DNA of 64,000 bases from Corynebacterium aquilae DSM 44791 (GTDB taxonomy: Bacteria > Actinomycetota > Actinomycetes > Mycobacteriales > Mycobacteriaceae). The DNA is taken from positions 2,379,992 through 2,443,991 of the forward strand of contig NZ_CP009245.1 of assembly GCF_001941445.1 (NCBI RefSeq). Reading direction: 5' to 3'. Positions 44,476 through 53,514 of the stretch are shown here, piece after piece. The first letter of the stretch is position 1. The number at the start of each line of letters is the position of its first letter. The translations under genes and the position numbers were made by a program. The notes below the pieces were generated by a model that was given only the letters and a program-made list of their open reading frames with translations, did no database searches and was not told the DNA's origin.

Positions 44476-44752
44476 CGTGTCCTCCTTCTTCGTCGTAGTT
44501 CACTTGTAGGCCTTCTGCGCAACGCACCATGCAGGCACGTTCTTGTTTGGCTGCTTGTCCTTCGGGGACAACTTCGATGAGGCAGTCAAAACATGCACCG
44601 ATGCCGCAGTAGAGACCACGTCGGTCTCCCCGAAAGCGAGTCGATCGCCAGGAGTAGGTCCCCTGGCTCAGCAGATATGCCGCAAGTGTGCTGCCTGCGG
44701 GGACTTCTTTGGGTTGGCCGTTGAAGATCACGGTCACGGTCTGCTGTTTCAT
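44462..44752 (-). CDS. [2Fe-2S] ferredoxin-like subunit (gamma) of D-hydroxyproline dehydrogenase
   Basis: 96 residues from the ATG at 44752. The frame is open 48 codons upstream, but that overlaps the oxidase gene. Plant-type [2Fe-2S] cysteines are at 49, 54, 57 and 74 (C-x4-C-x2-C-x16-C). This is the HcnA-type small subunit found with the other two flavin subunits. The start overlaps the upstream stop (ATGA), and the end overlaps the alpha gene. Electrons from D-hydroxyproline would pass through this cluster. Confidence 0.88.
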   Translation of the reverse strand: MKQQTVTVIFNGQPKEVPAGSTLAAYLLSQGTYSWRSTRFRGDRRGLYCGIGACFDCLIEVVPEGQAAKQERACMVRCAEGLQVNYDEEGGHDEYL

Positions 44753-45927
44753 GACTGCTCCTTCTTGGCGAAACGTGCGGGTGTAAAAGCATCCAAGGGA
44801 TGGTCTGTGGGTTTTCCTGCAAGAGCTTGAGCTAGGAGTTTTCCTGTGCCAACCGAAAGCCCAATGCCCGCGCCTTCGTGTCCTGCCGCGTGCCATAGTC
44901 CTGGTGCTACTGGATCTTCGCCGATGACCGGCAGGTGGTCCGGGCAGAAGGGGCGGAACCCGTGGTAGTGGCGGAGGATTTTGGTGTGTTCGAGGAAGGG
45001 AAAAAGCTCGATCGCGTTTTTCGCCATGACCGACAGGGCTGGGGTGCTGATGTTTCGGTCGAAGCCCACGCGTTCACGGGTGGAACCGATCAGTATGGAT
45101 CCGGCAGGGGTTCCTTCCACTACGGGAGACGACTGCAGGTCGGCGCTAGCGCTTCCGACATTGTCAACGTATTCGGCGGCATACACTTTGTGATGCACCA
45201 TCTGTGGCATTGGCGTGGTGATCATGACGAAGCCGCGACGCGGTTGCACTGGCAAATCGCTTCCCGCCATCTTCGCGATTTCAGGTGCCCATGGACCAGT
45301 GCAATTGACTACTTGTTCTGCGTAGAAGTCGCCTTTGGGGGTTTTGGCCCCTACTACTCGTTCGCCGTCGCGGATGAGAGCGGTGACAGGTGCGTCTCCT
45401 TCAAAGACCGCACCTTTACTGCGCGCCAGACGCAGGAGATGGAAGGCCACCAGCATCGGCATCACTTGGGAGTCTTCCGGGTAATAAGCACCACCCAGAG
45501 CTGCGGGGTTCACATGCGGTTCGAGTTCGCGCAGGCGAGCGACATCGAGTTGCTCTGCGTGAATTCCGTACTCACGCTGAGAGGCGGTGAATCGCTCGAG
45601 CGAAGCAATGGAGCTTTCCCGGCTAGCAACGATCACTCCGCCTTTTTCTTCGAATTCCCACAGGTGTGCGAATTCCGCAAGGTCGTTCTTCCACACCTGC
45701 AGGGAATATTTGGTGAGCTCGAGCTCGGGCCCTAGTTCTTTATCGGAAATGAGGATGTTGCCTTCGCACGATGAGCTCGTGCCGCTGGCGGGAGCGCCTT
45801 TATCAACGACTGCAACTTTCAACCCTTCGAGGGCTGCGAAGTAGGCAACCGCTGCCCCAACGACGCCGGCGCCGATGACGAGAACGTCAAAGGTTGTGCG
45901 CCCCTGGGGTGTGGTGATGGATGGCAT
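44749..45927 (-). CDS. FAD-dependent D-hydroxyproline dehydrogenase catalytic subunit (beta, DAAO family)
   Basis: 392 residues, GAGGAGG site. The FAD-binding GAGVVG (19-24) and the QPRRGFVMITTP and C-terminal GLWHAAGHEGAGIGLSVGTG stretches fit the DadA/glycine oxidase (DAO) family. In the heteromeric enzyme this subunit oxidises cis-4-hydroxy-D-proline to 1-pyrroline-4-hydroxy-2-carboxylate. It starts 15 bp after gntR and overlaps the ferredoxin-like gene. Confidence 0.87.
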   Translation of the reverse strand: MPSITTPQGRTTFDVLVIGAGVVGAAVAYFAALEGLKVAVVDKGAPASGTSSSCEGNILISDKELGPELELTKYSLQVWKNDLAEFAHLWEFEEKGGVIVASRESSIASLERFTASQREYGIHAEQLDVARLRELEPHVNPAALGGAYYPEDSQVMPMLVAFHLLRLARSKGAVFEGDAPVTALIRDGERVVGAKTPKGDFYAEQVVNCTGPWAPEIAKMAGSDLPVQPRRGFVMITTPMPQMVHHKVYAAEYVDNVGSASADLQSSPVVEGTPAGSILIGSTRERVGFDRNISTPALSVMAKNAIELFPFLEHTKILRHYHGFRPFCPDHLPVIGEDPVAPGLWHAAGHEGAGIGLSVGTGKLLAQALAGKPTDHPLDAFTPARFAKKEQS

Positions 45928-45942
45928 TCGCCCTCCTCGTGG

Positions 45943-46617
45943 TTAACCGGCGTTCCACATTCCTCGCGCGTGAGAAAGGTGACGTCGGATGAGGTCTTCT
46001 AGTTCTTGTGGCTGACCGCGTTCGAGTAGATCCACCATCTGTAGGTGTTCTTCGGCGTTGTGGACCAGCCGCTTATCCTTCGCCAGGGTTTTCAGTCCGT
46101 ATTGGCGGGTCTTGCAGCGCAGTCCGGTTATTAGTTCAATGAGCTGCTCATTGCCACAGGGCTTGAGAAGCTCCTCATGGAACTGTCGGTCGGCCTTGAG
46201 GTAGGTGATGAGATCTTCTTTACGGGCAGCCTCGACGATTTCTGCCGCAAGCGCTTTCATAGCGTCGAATTCACCGGGCTTGGGGTCCCGATGCGCGACA
46301 GCCTCTGCCGCTTTGCGCGCCGCGTAGGGCTCCAGCAATAACCGGATTTCGGTGTTGTGTTCGAGTTCCGCATCAGTCATGCCGGTGACTCGGAAGCCTT
46401 TGTTTTTGAGCGTTTCGATGAGACCTTCGCGGGAAAGGTCCATCATGGCTTCGCGTACTGGCGTGGCTGAAACTCCGAAGGCTTCACCGAGGGCGGGGGC
46501 GGAGTACAGCTCGCCTTCAACCAGTTCGCCGGAGATGATTGCGGTGCGCAATTGCTCCGCCACCGTTTCTCGAAGAGAAAGCCGCGGCTTGATCCGTTTC
46601 ACTGATGGGTGTGGCAT
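45943..46617 (-). CDS. GntR family (FCD subfamily) regulator of the hydroxyproline cluster
   Basis: 224 residues, GGAGG site. A winged helix (about 15-80: LRETVAEQLRTAIISGEL, then VSATPVREAMMDLSREGLI) precedes an all-helical FCD domain whose metal-type ligands include Asp/His residues (DRQFHEELL and the EEHLQMVDLL region). It is encoded inside the operon between the epimerase and dehydrogenase genes, so it is probably autoregulated and senses hydroxyproline or an intermediate (inference). Confidence 0.88.
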   Translation of the reverse strand: MPHPSVKRIKPRLSLRETVAEQLRTAIISGELVEGELYSAPALGEAFGVSATPVREAMMDLSREGLIETLKNKGFRVTGMTDAELEHNTEIRLLLEPYAARKAAEAVAHRDPKPGEFDAMKALAAEIVEAARKEDLITYLKADRQFHEELLKPCGNEQLIELITGLRCKTRQYGLKTLAKDKRLVHNAEEHLQMVDLLERGQPQELEDLIRRHLSHARGMWNAG

Positions 46618-46731
46618 GGTGCCTCCAAGTAGTCGCCGGTGGGAGCTTTTGTGCTCACTACGTTCAACGGTGCCATTTCACATAGCGGGCTTCAAAAGCT
46701 CACCTTCGCAGGCACCCCCAAAGGGGTGCAG

Positions 46732-46746
46732 CGGTATCCGTACCGG
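46732..46746. promoter_or_regulatory. dyad between epimerase and gntR, with adjacent hairpin
   Basis: CGGTATCCGTACCGG lies directly after the epimerase stop, and GCACCCCCAAAGGGGTGC (46712-46729) lies just beyond. On the minus strand they form a hairpin pair in the 129-bp gap before gntR. They may act as an attenuator or processing site, or as operators. Confidence 0.35.
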
Positions 46747-47748
46747 TTAGAGCTGAAATCCTTCCGGGAATGGGTCACTGGGATCGAGGAAATATTGCGC
46801 GGTTCCGGTAACCCAGGCCCGTCCGGTCACCGTGGGGATGACCGCAGGTTTATCGCCTACCGTGGTGGTTTCGACCAGCCTGCCAATAAATTGCGACCCA
46901 ATGAAGGATTCGTTGGTGAAGTCGGAATTGAGTTCGAGTTCACCCTTACTGAACAGTTGCGCCATGCGCGCACTGGTGCCGGTTCCGCAGGGGGACCGGT
47001 CAAACCATCCCGGATGAATAGCCATGGCGTGCCGCGAATGCTTGGCGTCAGATCCTGGCGCTTGAAGATAGACGTGATGCACTTCTCGAATGTCGGGCCG
47101 CTCTACATGGACGGGCATATCGGTGTCGTTGATGGCATCCATGATGGCAAGTCCGGCCTTGAGTAGTTCGTCTTTGTTCTTGCGATCAAAGCCGATTCCC
47201 AAGGATTCGGTTTCCACGATGGCGTAGAAGTTGCCACCGAAGGCGAGGTCATACGCAACCTCGCCGTAGCCCGGCACATCCACAGTGGCTGACAGTCGGT
47301 CGACGTAGGACGCCACATTTTTAATAGTGACGGATTCAGCGTGGCCGTCCTTGACTGCCACTTCAGCGACGACAAAACCCGCCGGAGTGTCGAGCCTAAT
47401 GGTGGTAACGGGTTCTACGACTTCGACCATCCCGGTTTCCACGAGCACGGTGGCAGTACCAATGGTGCCGTGCCCACACATGGGGAGCAGGCCGGAAACC
47501 TCGATGTAGAGGACACCATAGTCGGCGTCATCTCGGGTGGGAGGCTGCAGGATTGTGCCACTCATGGCTGAGTGCCCGCGAGGTTCGTTCATCAGCAGTT
47601 TGCGGATGTGGTCACAGTTCTCCATGAACCACAGTCGACGTTCCGCCATGGTGTTACCGGGAATGGTTCCGACGCCACCGGTGATGACTCGGGTGGGCAT
47701 TCCTTCAGTATGAGAATCAACGGCGTGAAAAACGCGAGTTGTGCGCAT
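46747..47748 (-). CDS. 4-hydroxyproline epimerase (proline racemase family)
   Basis: 333 residues. Both catalytic cysteines are present: Cys91 in LLPMCGHGTIG and Cys254 in DRSPCGTGTSA. This separates it from the trans-3-hydroxyproline dehydratase type, which has Thr at one position. It interconverts trans-4-hydroxy-L-proline and cis-4-hydroxy-D-proline. Proline racemase activity is possible, but the cluster makes hydroxyproline the likely substrate. It lies 50 bp after the deaminase gene. Confidence 0.92.
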   Translation of the reverse strand: MRTTRVFHAVDSHTEGMPTRVITGGVGTIPGNTMAERRLWFMENCDHIRKLLMNEPRGHSAMSGTILQPPTRDDADYGVLYIEVSGLLPMCGHGTIGTATVLVETGMVEVVEPVTTIRLDTPAGFVVAEVAVKDGHAESVTIKNVASYVDRLSATVDVPGYGEVAYDLAFGGNFYAIVETESLGIGFDRKNKDELLKAGLAIMDAINDTDMPVHVERPDIREVHHVYLQAPGSDAKHSRHAMAIHPGWFDRSPCGTGTSARMAQLFSKGELELNSDFTNESFIGSQFIGRLVETTTVGDKPAVIPTVTGRAWVTGTAQYFLDPSDPFPEGFQL

Positions 47749-47798
47749 TCCATAGCCTCCTTTCCGAAATGTTTATCTCTCGTGAGTTGTCACGCTAC

Positions 47799-48704
47799 TT
47801 ACTTGTAGCCGAGCTTGATCACGTTTTCGGTGTCTGCAGTCACGCGCTGGCGGATGGCGTCGGACAGCGGGCCACGGGGCGGTCGGCAAGCGCCACCCTT
47901 TCGACCGGCGATGTCCATGGACAGCTTGATGGCCTGAACGAACTCGGTCTTAGAGTCCCAACGGAGCAGGGAGTGGCTCTCTGCGTAGAGCTTCTTCGCA
48001 CGCTCCAGGTCTTCGGTCTTGCCGCTGGTGGACAGGTTGTAGAGTTCGCACATGGTCTGCGGGAAGGCGTTGGGGTAGCCAGCCACCCATCCGACTGCAC
48101 CAGCCACACCCATTTCGAGAACCGTGTCATCGGTGCCGATGAGCAGGTCCATAGTGGGGGCCAGCTCCTTGATTTCGTAGGCACGACGCACGTCACCGGA
48201 GAATTCCTTCACACCAACGATGTAGCCCTCGTTGTGCAGGCGTGCGATGAGCTGCGGGGTCAGGTCGACCTTGGTGTCGATGGGGTTGTTGTATGCCACG
48301 ATCGGCAGGCCTGCGGAAGCTGCGCGGCGGTAGTGGTCGACAACTTCTTCTTCGTTGGCGCGGTAGGAGTTCGGAGGCAGCAGCATCAGTGCCTGTGCGC
48401 CGGCCTCTGCAGCCTGCTCAGCCCAGCGCTGGGTCTGAAGTCCGCCGTAGGCACCGACACCAGGCATCACGGTGAAGCCTTCCGGCGCGGCCTGGACGGC
48501 AACCTCAACAACCTTTGCGCGCTCTTCGTCGGTGAGGTTCTGGTATTCACCGAGGGAACCGTTGGGGGCAACGCCATCGCAGCCGTTTTCAGCGAGCCAT
48601 GCGACATGCTCTGCGAATGCGTCGTAGTCGACGGACAGGTCTTCCTTGAAGGGAAGAGCGGTTGCAACGAGTACGCCGTGCCAGGGTTGGGTCTTTTCAG
48701 CCAT
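47799..48704 (-). CDS. DapA-family 1-pyrroline-4-hydroxy-2-carboxylate deaminase
   Basis: 301 residues from the ATG at 48704 (AAAGGA site). The upstream 23 in-frame codons are unlike the family. The DHDPS/NAL fold shows GVAPNGSLGEY, Tyr138 (VAYNNP) and Schiff-base Lys166 (YIVGVKEFSGD). In hydroxyproline clusters this family deaminates and dehydrates 1-pyrroline-4-hydroxy-2-carboxylate to 2-oxoglutarate semialdehyde. A lysine-pathway DapA is less likely given the context. Confidence 0.87.
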   Translation of the reverse strand: MAEKTQPWHGVLVATALPFKEDLSVDYDAFAEHVAWLAENGCDGVAPNGSLGEYQNLTDEERAKVVEVAVQAAPEGFTVMPGVGAYGGLQTQRWAEQAAEAGAQALMLLPPNSYRANEEEVVDHYRRAASAGLPIVAYNNPIDTKVDLTPQLIARLHNEGYIVGVKEFSGDVRRAYEIKELAPTMDLLIGTDDTVLEMGVAGAVGWVAGYPNAFPQTMCELYNLSTSGKTEDLERAKKLYAESHSLLRWDSKTEFVQAIKLSMDIAGRKGGACRPPRGPLSDAIRQRVTADTENVIKLGYK

Positions 48705-48818
48705 TGTTGTGGTCCTTTCGGGAAGGGGAAGTGTGTTGAGTGTGGGGTGCGGTGGTTGAGGGAGCCGCCTCAACCACCGCGTTTGTGGTTAGCAGTGATC
48801 CACGTCTCTGAACGTACC

Positions 48819-48838
48819 ATGTAAAATTTTACATTGCA
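48819..48838. promoter_or_regulatory. candidate GntR operator upstream of the deaminase gene
   Basis: A perfect 16-bp palindrome ATGTAAAATTTTACAT (48819-48834) overlaps ACATTGCA (48831-48838), 115 bp before the deaminase start. ACATTGCA recurs as an inverted pair upstream of the symporter gene at 50544-50578. Confidence 0.55.
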
Positions 48839-48918
48839 CTAGTTTTTGTCAGTTTTTCGTAGATTTTTCCGTAACCACAGCTCAGAAAGCCTTTTTCCAA
48901 AGCCCTAAGAGCTTTTTG

Positions 48919-50496
48919 TTAGTCGTCCTTGCGCTTCGGATGTGCTGGATCGGGCTCCACAAAGTGACGGAAGGTGATTTCCGCGCTCGGCACCGGGTGC
49001 ACGCCGGTCTCGCCAGATGCTGCGCCGACGTGCGGCTGGTAGGCGATTTCGTCAAGGCGATTCTGCTCAGCCTCACAGGTGGACTCCCAGAAGGTTGCAC
49101 CCTTGATGCCCAACTCCGAGGGGCGGAAGCACATTTCCTCACCTGACTTGCGCTTGCGGTCGTAGTCCACAATGACTTTGCGCACGACCGGAATCAGCAA
49201 CAGGATGCAGATCATGTTGACCCAGCCAAGCGACGCATAACCAATGTCGCCGATGGTCCAAATAACGTCTGCAGACTCGACCGCACCGTAGAAGGTCATC
49301 GCCAGCAGACCAGCCTTAATTGCGAAATCCACGACCTTGTTGGGCTTTCCGCCGAAAAGGAAGACATAGTTGGTGTAAGTGATGTAGAAGAATGCGATCA
49401 AAGTGGTGAATGCGAAGAAGAACAGCGCGATCGCCACAAACTGGGAGCCGAAGCCCGGCAACAGAGAATCCACGGCGTTTTGGGTGTACGCAGATCCCGC
49501 ATCGACGCCGGAAAGGTGCTCCACGATGTTGTTTCCGTCGGCATCCTTGACGTTGTAGGACTCGGTAATGATGAGCATTGCACCGGTAGCGAAGCACACG
49601 ATGCAGGTGTCGATGAAGATCGAGAAGGACTGGACCAGACCCTGCTGCGCGGGGTGCTGAACAGAGGCCGCGGCGGAAGCGTAGGTACCTTCACCCACAC
49701 CAGCAACGTTGGAGAAGACGGCGCGACGAACGCCCCATGCCACAGCAGCACCAGCCATTCCGCCAAAGACCGCGTCTTTGCCGAATGCGCTAGCAATGAT
49801 GAGCTGACAGGTGGGAATAACCTGGTCGTAGTTGACCACCAGCACCGCAATTGCAACCAAGATGTAAAGAGCCGCCATGATCGGGACCATCAAATCGGCC
49901 GCCCAGACGATGCGCCGGGTTCCGCCGAAAATCACCACGCCGAGAATGCCGGTCACTACCACTGCAGTTACCCAGGGATTGATATTAAAGGCGGTGTTCA
50001 TGGAAGCAGCGATGTTGTTGGACTGCACACCGGGGAAAAGAATGCCGTAGCCAACCGCAGTCATGATGGCCAACAGTGCGGCCAACCATTTGATTCGCAG
50101 TCCGTGGCGAACATAGAAGGGCATACCACCGCGGTGCTCGCCGCCAATGCGACGCTTGTAAACCTGTGCGAGAGCGGACTCCGCGAAGGAACTCGCAGCA
50201 CCAAGCAGTGCGACGATAAACATCCAGAACATGGCGCCCGGACCACCGGCGTAGACCGCGGTACCGACACCGGCAATATTGCCCACGCCGACACGCGAAG
50301 CAATGGTGAGGAACAGTGCCTGGAAGGGAGCAATACCGTCCGAGTCTTTGCTGGGACGGAAGATGAGAGTCAGAGTGTGCGGCAGAAGACGAAACTGTGC
50401 CGCACCAATGACGATGGTGAAGATGAGACCGACCAATAGCGCAAAGTACGCCATCGGATTCCAAAGCCCATCACTGATTTTTACGAGAATATCCAC
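48919..50496 (-). CDS. AGCS-family sodium:amino-acid symporter, likely hydroxyproline importer
   Basis: 525 residues, GTG start with GGAGG upstream. About 11 hydrophobic segments. Alanine/glycine:cation symporter landmarks are FQALFLTIASRVGVGNIAGV, GPGAMFWMFIVALLGAASSF, and AWGVRRAVFSNVAGVGEGTY. The family takes up alanine, glycine or D-amino acids with Na+. As the first gene of the cluster it is the obvious importer of trans-4-hydroxy-L-proline (inference). The polar C-terminal tail of about 70 residues is long for the family. Confidence 0.87.
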   Translation of the reverse strand: MDILVKISDGLWNPMAYFALLVGLIFTIVIGAAQFRLLPHTLTLIFRPSKDSDGIAPFQALFLTIASRVGVGNIAGVGTAVYAGGPGAMFWMFIVALLGAASSFAESALAQVYKRRIGGEHRGGMPFYVRHGLRIKWLAALLAIMTAVGYGILFPGVQSNNIAASMNTAFNINPWVTAVVVTGILGVVIFGGTRRIVWAADLMVPIMAALYILVAIAVLVVNYDQVIPTCQLIIASAFGKDAVFGGMAGAAVAWGVRRAVFSNVAGVGEGTYASAAASVQHPAQQGLVQSFSIFIDTCIVCFATGAMLIITESYNVKDADGNNIVEHLSGVDAGSAYTQNAVDSLLPGFGSQFVAIALFFFAFTTLIAFFYITYTNYVFLFGGKPNKVVDFAIKAGLLAMTFYGAVESADVIWTIGDIGYASLGWVNMICILLLIPVVRKVIVDYDRKRKSGEEMCFRPSELGIKGATFWESTCEAEQNRLDEIAYQPHVGAASGETGVHPVPSAEITFRHFVEPDPAHPKRKDD

Positions 50497-50845
50497 GTTG
50501 GCCTCCGCAAATTAAGGGAAAGCAGGGGCTGGCTCGGCCCCTCACATTGCAGCGCAGATCACATGCTGTGTGCAATGTTACACAGCACACGTTCTCTTTC
50601 AAGGCTTTTTAGAAAAACTTCATACACACCCCAGAAGAGAGAATTCGGCCCCTTCAAACCACATCCACCCCCAGCTTCCACCCCAAAAGCGCAGACAAAA
50701 GCGGCGGGTCAAGTGCCTAAAACGACACTCAACCCACCGCCAAATACGACTCGTCGAAGCGAGATAGACGACCTTGAAAAGCAAACTCAAAGGTTTAAAA
50801 AAAGTCGTCTTCTCCCCTATTCAGCTCTAGCTCGGCAAGGACTCC
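50497..50845. other. 349-bp intergenic region: symporter promoter and R gene terminator
   Basis: Contains ACATTGCA (50544-50551) and TGCAATGT (50571-50578), an inverted pair 19 bp apart and the best candidate GntR site of the hydroxyproline cluster. An imperfect hairpin (GGCGGGTCAAGTG / CACTCAACCCACCGCC, about 50702-50742) would end the restriction gene. No gene was seen. Confidence 0.5.
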
Positions 50846-52204
50846 CTAGGACTCAACCTGCGCAAGAATCCAGCGAATCCAAGCCATAACCGTCTGCGCA
50901 CGACGTCCACACGTGGATTCACTCAACTCGGGATGCTCCTCCGCAAGAATCTCCCGAACCTCCGGCAGCGTGAGTTCCTGGGGGTTTTCGTGCTTGAGGA
51001 AAGCTTTCCGGAAGGTGGAATCTGCCAGGATCATGGAAATAAGTCCCTTCTGGCGAGAAGCCATGTCCCCTTCCTCCATGACTTTCCTGCCCGCTTCGCT
51101 AAGCTCCACTTCACCAGCAGTATTTTCCAGGAGGCCCACGTACGTGCCGGCAGAAACGTAATAGTTGGCTTGACGCTGGACGAAGCCGTGGTCTTCTGGG
51201 ATCTCAGACACCGGCATCTGCCCCCTGTCGACCAAAGTCTCACAAATATTAATGACGCGATCGAAGCGATCGGCCTGAGGGAAGGGCGCAACGATAGAAG
51301 GCCTTGCGGGAGCGGCCTTCGCCAGCTCCCGAATGACCTCCAAGGTCAGACGACGGCTGCGGAGCTTATAGCGCTTGACCTTGCCATTCTCAATGGACTG
51401 CAGGTCGTGAAGATCACGGAAAGTGAACTCGTACACGGTAAACACACCGTTCGAGTAAGTGACATACAGGTTTCGAACCGGCTTGGACACCTGCTGCGCA
51501 AAACGAAGATATGGGTAGTAGACCTGACGGATATTGAAGTCGTCAGGCAGCTTATTCTTCGCTTCAACCAGCACGAGACTGTTCTCGGTTTCAAACCCGG
51601 CATCGAGCTCCATCTGCGTATTGACTTCGAAATCAATACGTCCCGAAGGAATCGCCAGATCCACCTTCATGGGGCGAGTAGACATACGACCGCTCAGAGT
51701 CTGAACAGCCCTTTCCTCGCCAAGGAAGTCTTCAAAAATGCCAGCAATACTTGCAGCATTCAAGGCCACCGCTTCACTGGTTAGGTCATTAAAGTCCAGA
51801 GACTCAATATCCTCAGGGATGTCGATGTACGTGATTTCCAGATCACTAACATCCGGAAACTCATGGAAAGTGTCGAACCGGCCGACAACGTACTCAGTCC
51901 GGGTGAGTGGAAGGATAGACAGATTCTCCTGCCGGAAGATCTCCGGCTGAGCAGAACGGAAGTCGTGCTTGCACATCAACCTGGGCTCCATGCCCGAGCC
52001 ATCTTTGATCTCGGTCGGGGAGATTCGGAAAAATCCCTCACGCTCAATGACGTCGAGGTAGTTGTTGTCCCGAAAAAGCTTGAGCCAACCCAGATCGTAG
52101 GCGCCGAGTTTTCCGCTCTTCGGCTTCTCGCGCAGCAAGCCCTTCAGCTCGTCGGCCTCACTTTCGAGCAGCTGAACCGCTTTGGACTGCTTCCCTTTAG
52201 CCAT
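50846..52204 (-). CDS. type II restriction endonuclease (PD-(D/E)xK)
   Basis: 452 residues from the ATG at 52204, after GGAAGGA. An earlier in-frame TTG at 52234 would precede that site. The nuclease core reads ELDAGFETENSLVLVEAKNK, with Asp201, Glu214 and Lys216 as the PD-(D/E)xK set. The C-terminal third looks like winged-helix/DNA recognition sequence. It is divergent from a Dam-like adenine methylase, the usual R-M layout. The cleavage site cannot be read from sequence, and a GATC-like target is possible given the methylase family. Confidence 0.8.
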   Translation of the reverse strand: MAKGKQSKAVQLLESEADELKGLLREKPKSGKLGAYDLGWLKLFRDNNYLDVIEREGFFRISPTEIKDGSGMEPRLMCKHDFRSAQPEIFRQENLSILPLTRTEYVVGRFDTFHEFPDVSDLEITYIDIPEDIESLDFNDLTSEAVALNAASIAGIFEDFLGEERAVQTLSGRMSTRPMKVDLAIPSGRIDFEVNTQMELDAGFETENSLVLVEAKNKLPDDFNIRQVYYPYLRFAQQVSKPVRNLYVTYSNGVFTVYEFTFRDLHDLQSIENGKVKRYKLRSRRLTLEVIRELAKAAPARPSIVAPFPQADRFDRVINICETLVDRGQMPVSEIPEDHGFVQRQANYYVSAGTYVGLLENTAGEVELSEAGRKVMEEGDMASRQKGLISMILADSTFRKAFLKHENPQELTLPEVREILAEEHPELSESTCGRRAQTVMAWIRWILAQVES

Positions 52205-52520
52205 CTCATTCCTTCCGACAGACATTTCGAACAATTGACGTCACCAGATTAAGCGACGACACGAATCCAATCCCAAAATCCATCGAACGTCCTTTTGAAA
52301 ATCCGCCATTTCACGCGATAGACAACACCGATCATCAACTACAGGCAACACAAACAGCGGCACCCCAGGGTGAATGCCACGATTAGAAACTCCACCAAAT
52401 CGCGTGTAATGTCGGAGCGTAAAAACGACCTTCTCAACGGTAGCAAAAGGGCATCTCACCACGCTTTTCGTCAGAGAAATCTCCGACGAAAATCAAACGA
52501 GATCAGCAAAGGGAAAACTC
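52205..52520. other. 316-bp divergent R-M promoter region
   Basis: Divergent promoters for the endonuclease and methylase genes. The composition is lower in GC than the flanks. No controller (C) protein gene or clear C-box was recognised. Confidence 0.45.
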
Positions 52521-53360
52521 TTGACTATGCGCGCTAAACCATTCATTAAGTGGGCAGGCGGCAAACGCCAACTCCTCCCCGAGCTCCGCAAGCTTTATCC
52601 CGAATCCTTCGAAAACTACTTCGAACCTTTTCTCGGTGGCGGAGCGGTTTTTTTCGATCTCGCACCTCAGCATGCAGTCCTTAACGACATCAACCCTGCA
52701 GTCACGAACCTGTATCAGACGATCAAGGATGATGCGGAGGGGCTAATACAACTAGTGAGCGAGATTGAAGAAGCAACTCCAGCCGACAAGGACGAGCAAA
52801 AGCAGTACTACTACCAACTGCGCTCGCAGTTCAATGAAGGCCTCACCAGCGACACCTACGACCTAAAAAACGCCGCACTTTTTATGGTCATTAACCACCG
52901 GTGCTTCAACGGCCTGTTCAGAGTAAATCGATCCGGCGAGTTCAATGTCCCCTTCAACGGCTCATCCAGGCCGAGCCTTTCGCCCGAAAACATCCATGCA
53001 GCAGCGGAATCACTGGCAAATACCGAGATCTTGACTGGAGACTTCGTCGACGCTTGTGAAAAAGCCAAAGAGGGCGATTTCGTCTTCCTCGACTCCCCTT
53101 ACGCACCGTTAAAGTTCGATTCCTTCACTAACTACGCCAAAGAAGGTTTTGGGCTTGAGGATCACGAGCGCCTAGCCACACTCTTCCGAGACTTGGATGC
53201 GCGTGGATGCAGGGTTGTTATGACGAACCACGATGTGCCGCTAATCCATCAGCTTTACGAGGGATACTCAGCATTAGTTGTTCCAGCAAATCGAATGATT
53301 AATTCGAATGCCAGTCGCAGGGCCGGGTCCGTAGAAATCATAGTAAGGAATTGGACTTAA
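52521..53360 (+). CDS. Dam-family DNA adenine-N6 methyltransferase
   Basis: 279 residues, TTG start 7 nt after AAAGGG. The ATG at 52527 is an alternative. D12-class landmarks are the KWAGGKRQLLPEL start (10-22), the FEPFLGGGAVFFDL SAM motif (34-47), LNDINPAV, and HRCFNGLFRVNRSGEFNVPF. Motif IV reads DSPY (191-194) instead of DPPY, followed by a normal APLKF...GFGLEDHERLA. The overall match to Dam/DpnM-type enzymes is strong. It protects the DNA against the endonuclease encoded opposite. The Ser at the second motif position may lower activity but need not abolish it. Confidence 0.9.
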   Translation: MTMRAKPFIKWAGGKRQLLPELRKLYPESFENYFEPFLGGGAVFFDLAPQHAVLNDINPAVTNLYQTIKDDAEGLIQLVSEIEEATPADKDEQKQYYYQLRSQFNEGLTSDTYDLKNAALFMVINHRCFNGLFRVNRSGEFNVPFNGSSRPSLSPENIHAAAESLANTEILTGDFVDACEKAKEGDFVFLDSPYAPLKFDSFTNYAKEGFGLEDHERLATLFRDLDARGCRVVMTNHDVPLIHQLYEGYSALVVPANRMINSNASRRAGSVEIIVRNWT

Positions 53361-53514
53361 ATACCTCAACTAAGCGAGCCCTCTTTGAATATCCCAGCCT
53401 TCAAGCATCAATCCCAAAACCCTAAACCAACATATTCGATTTACCAAGGAGTAACTACCTTACACATATTAGAGGCCAAGCTCCGGCGATTACGCATTCT
53501 AAAGATAGATCAAA

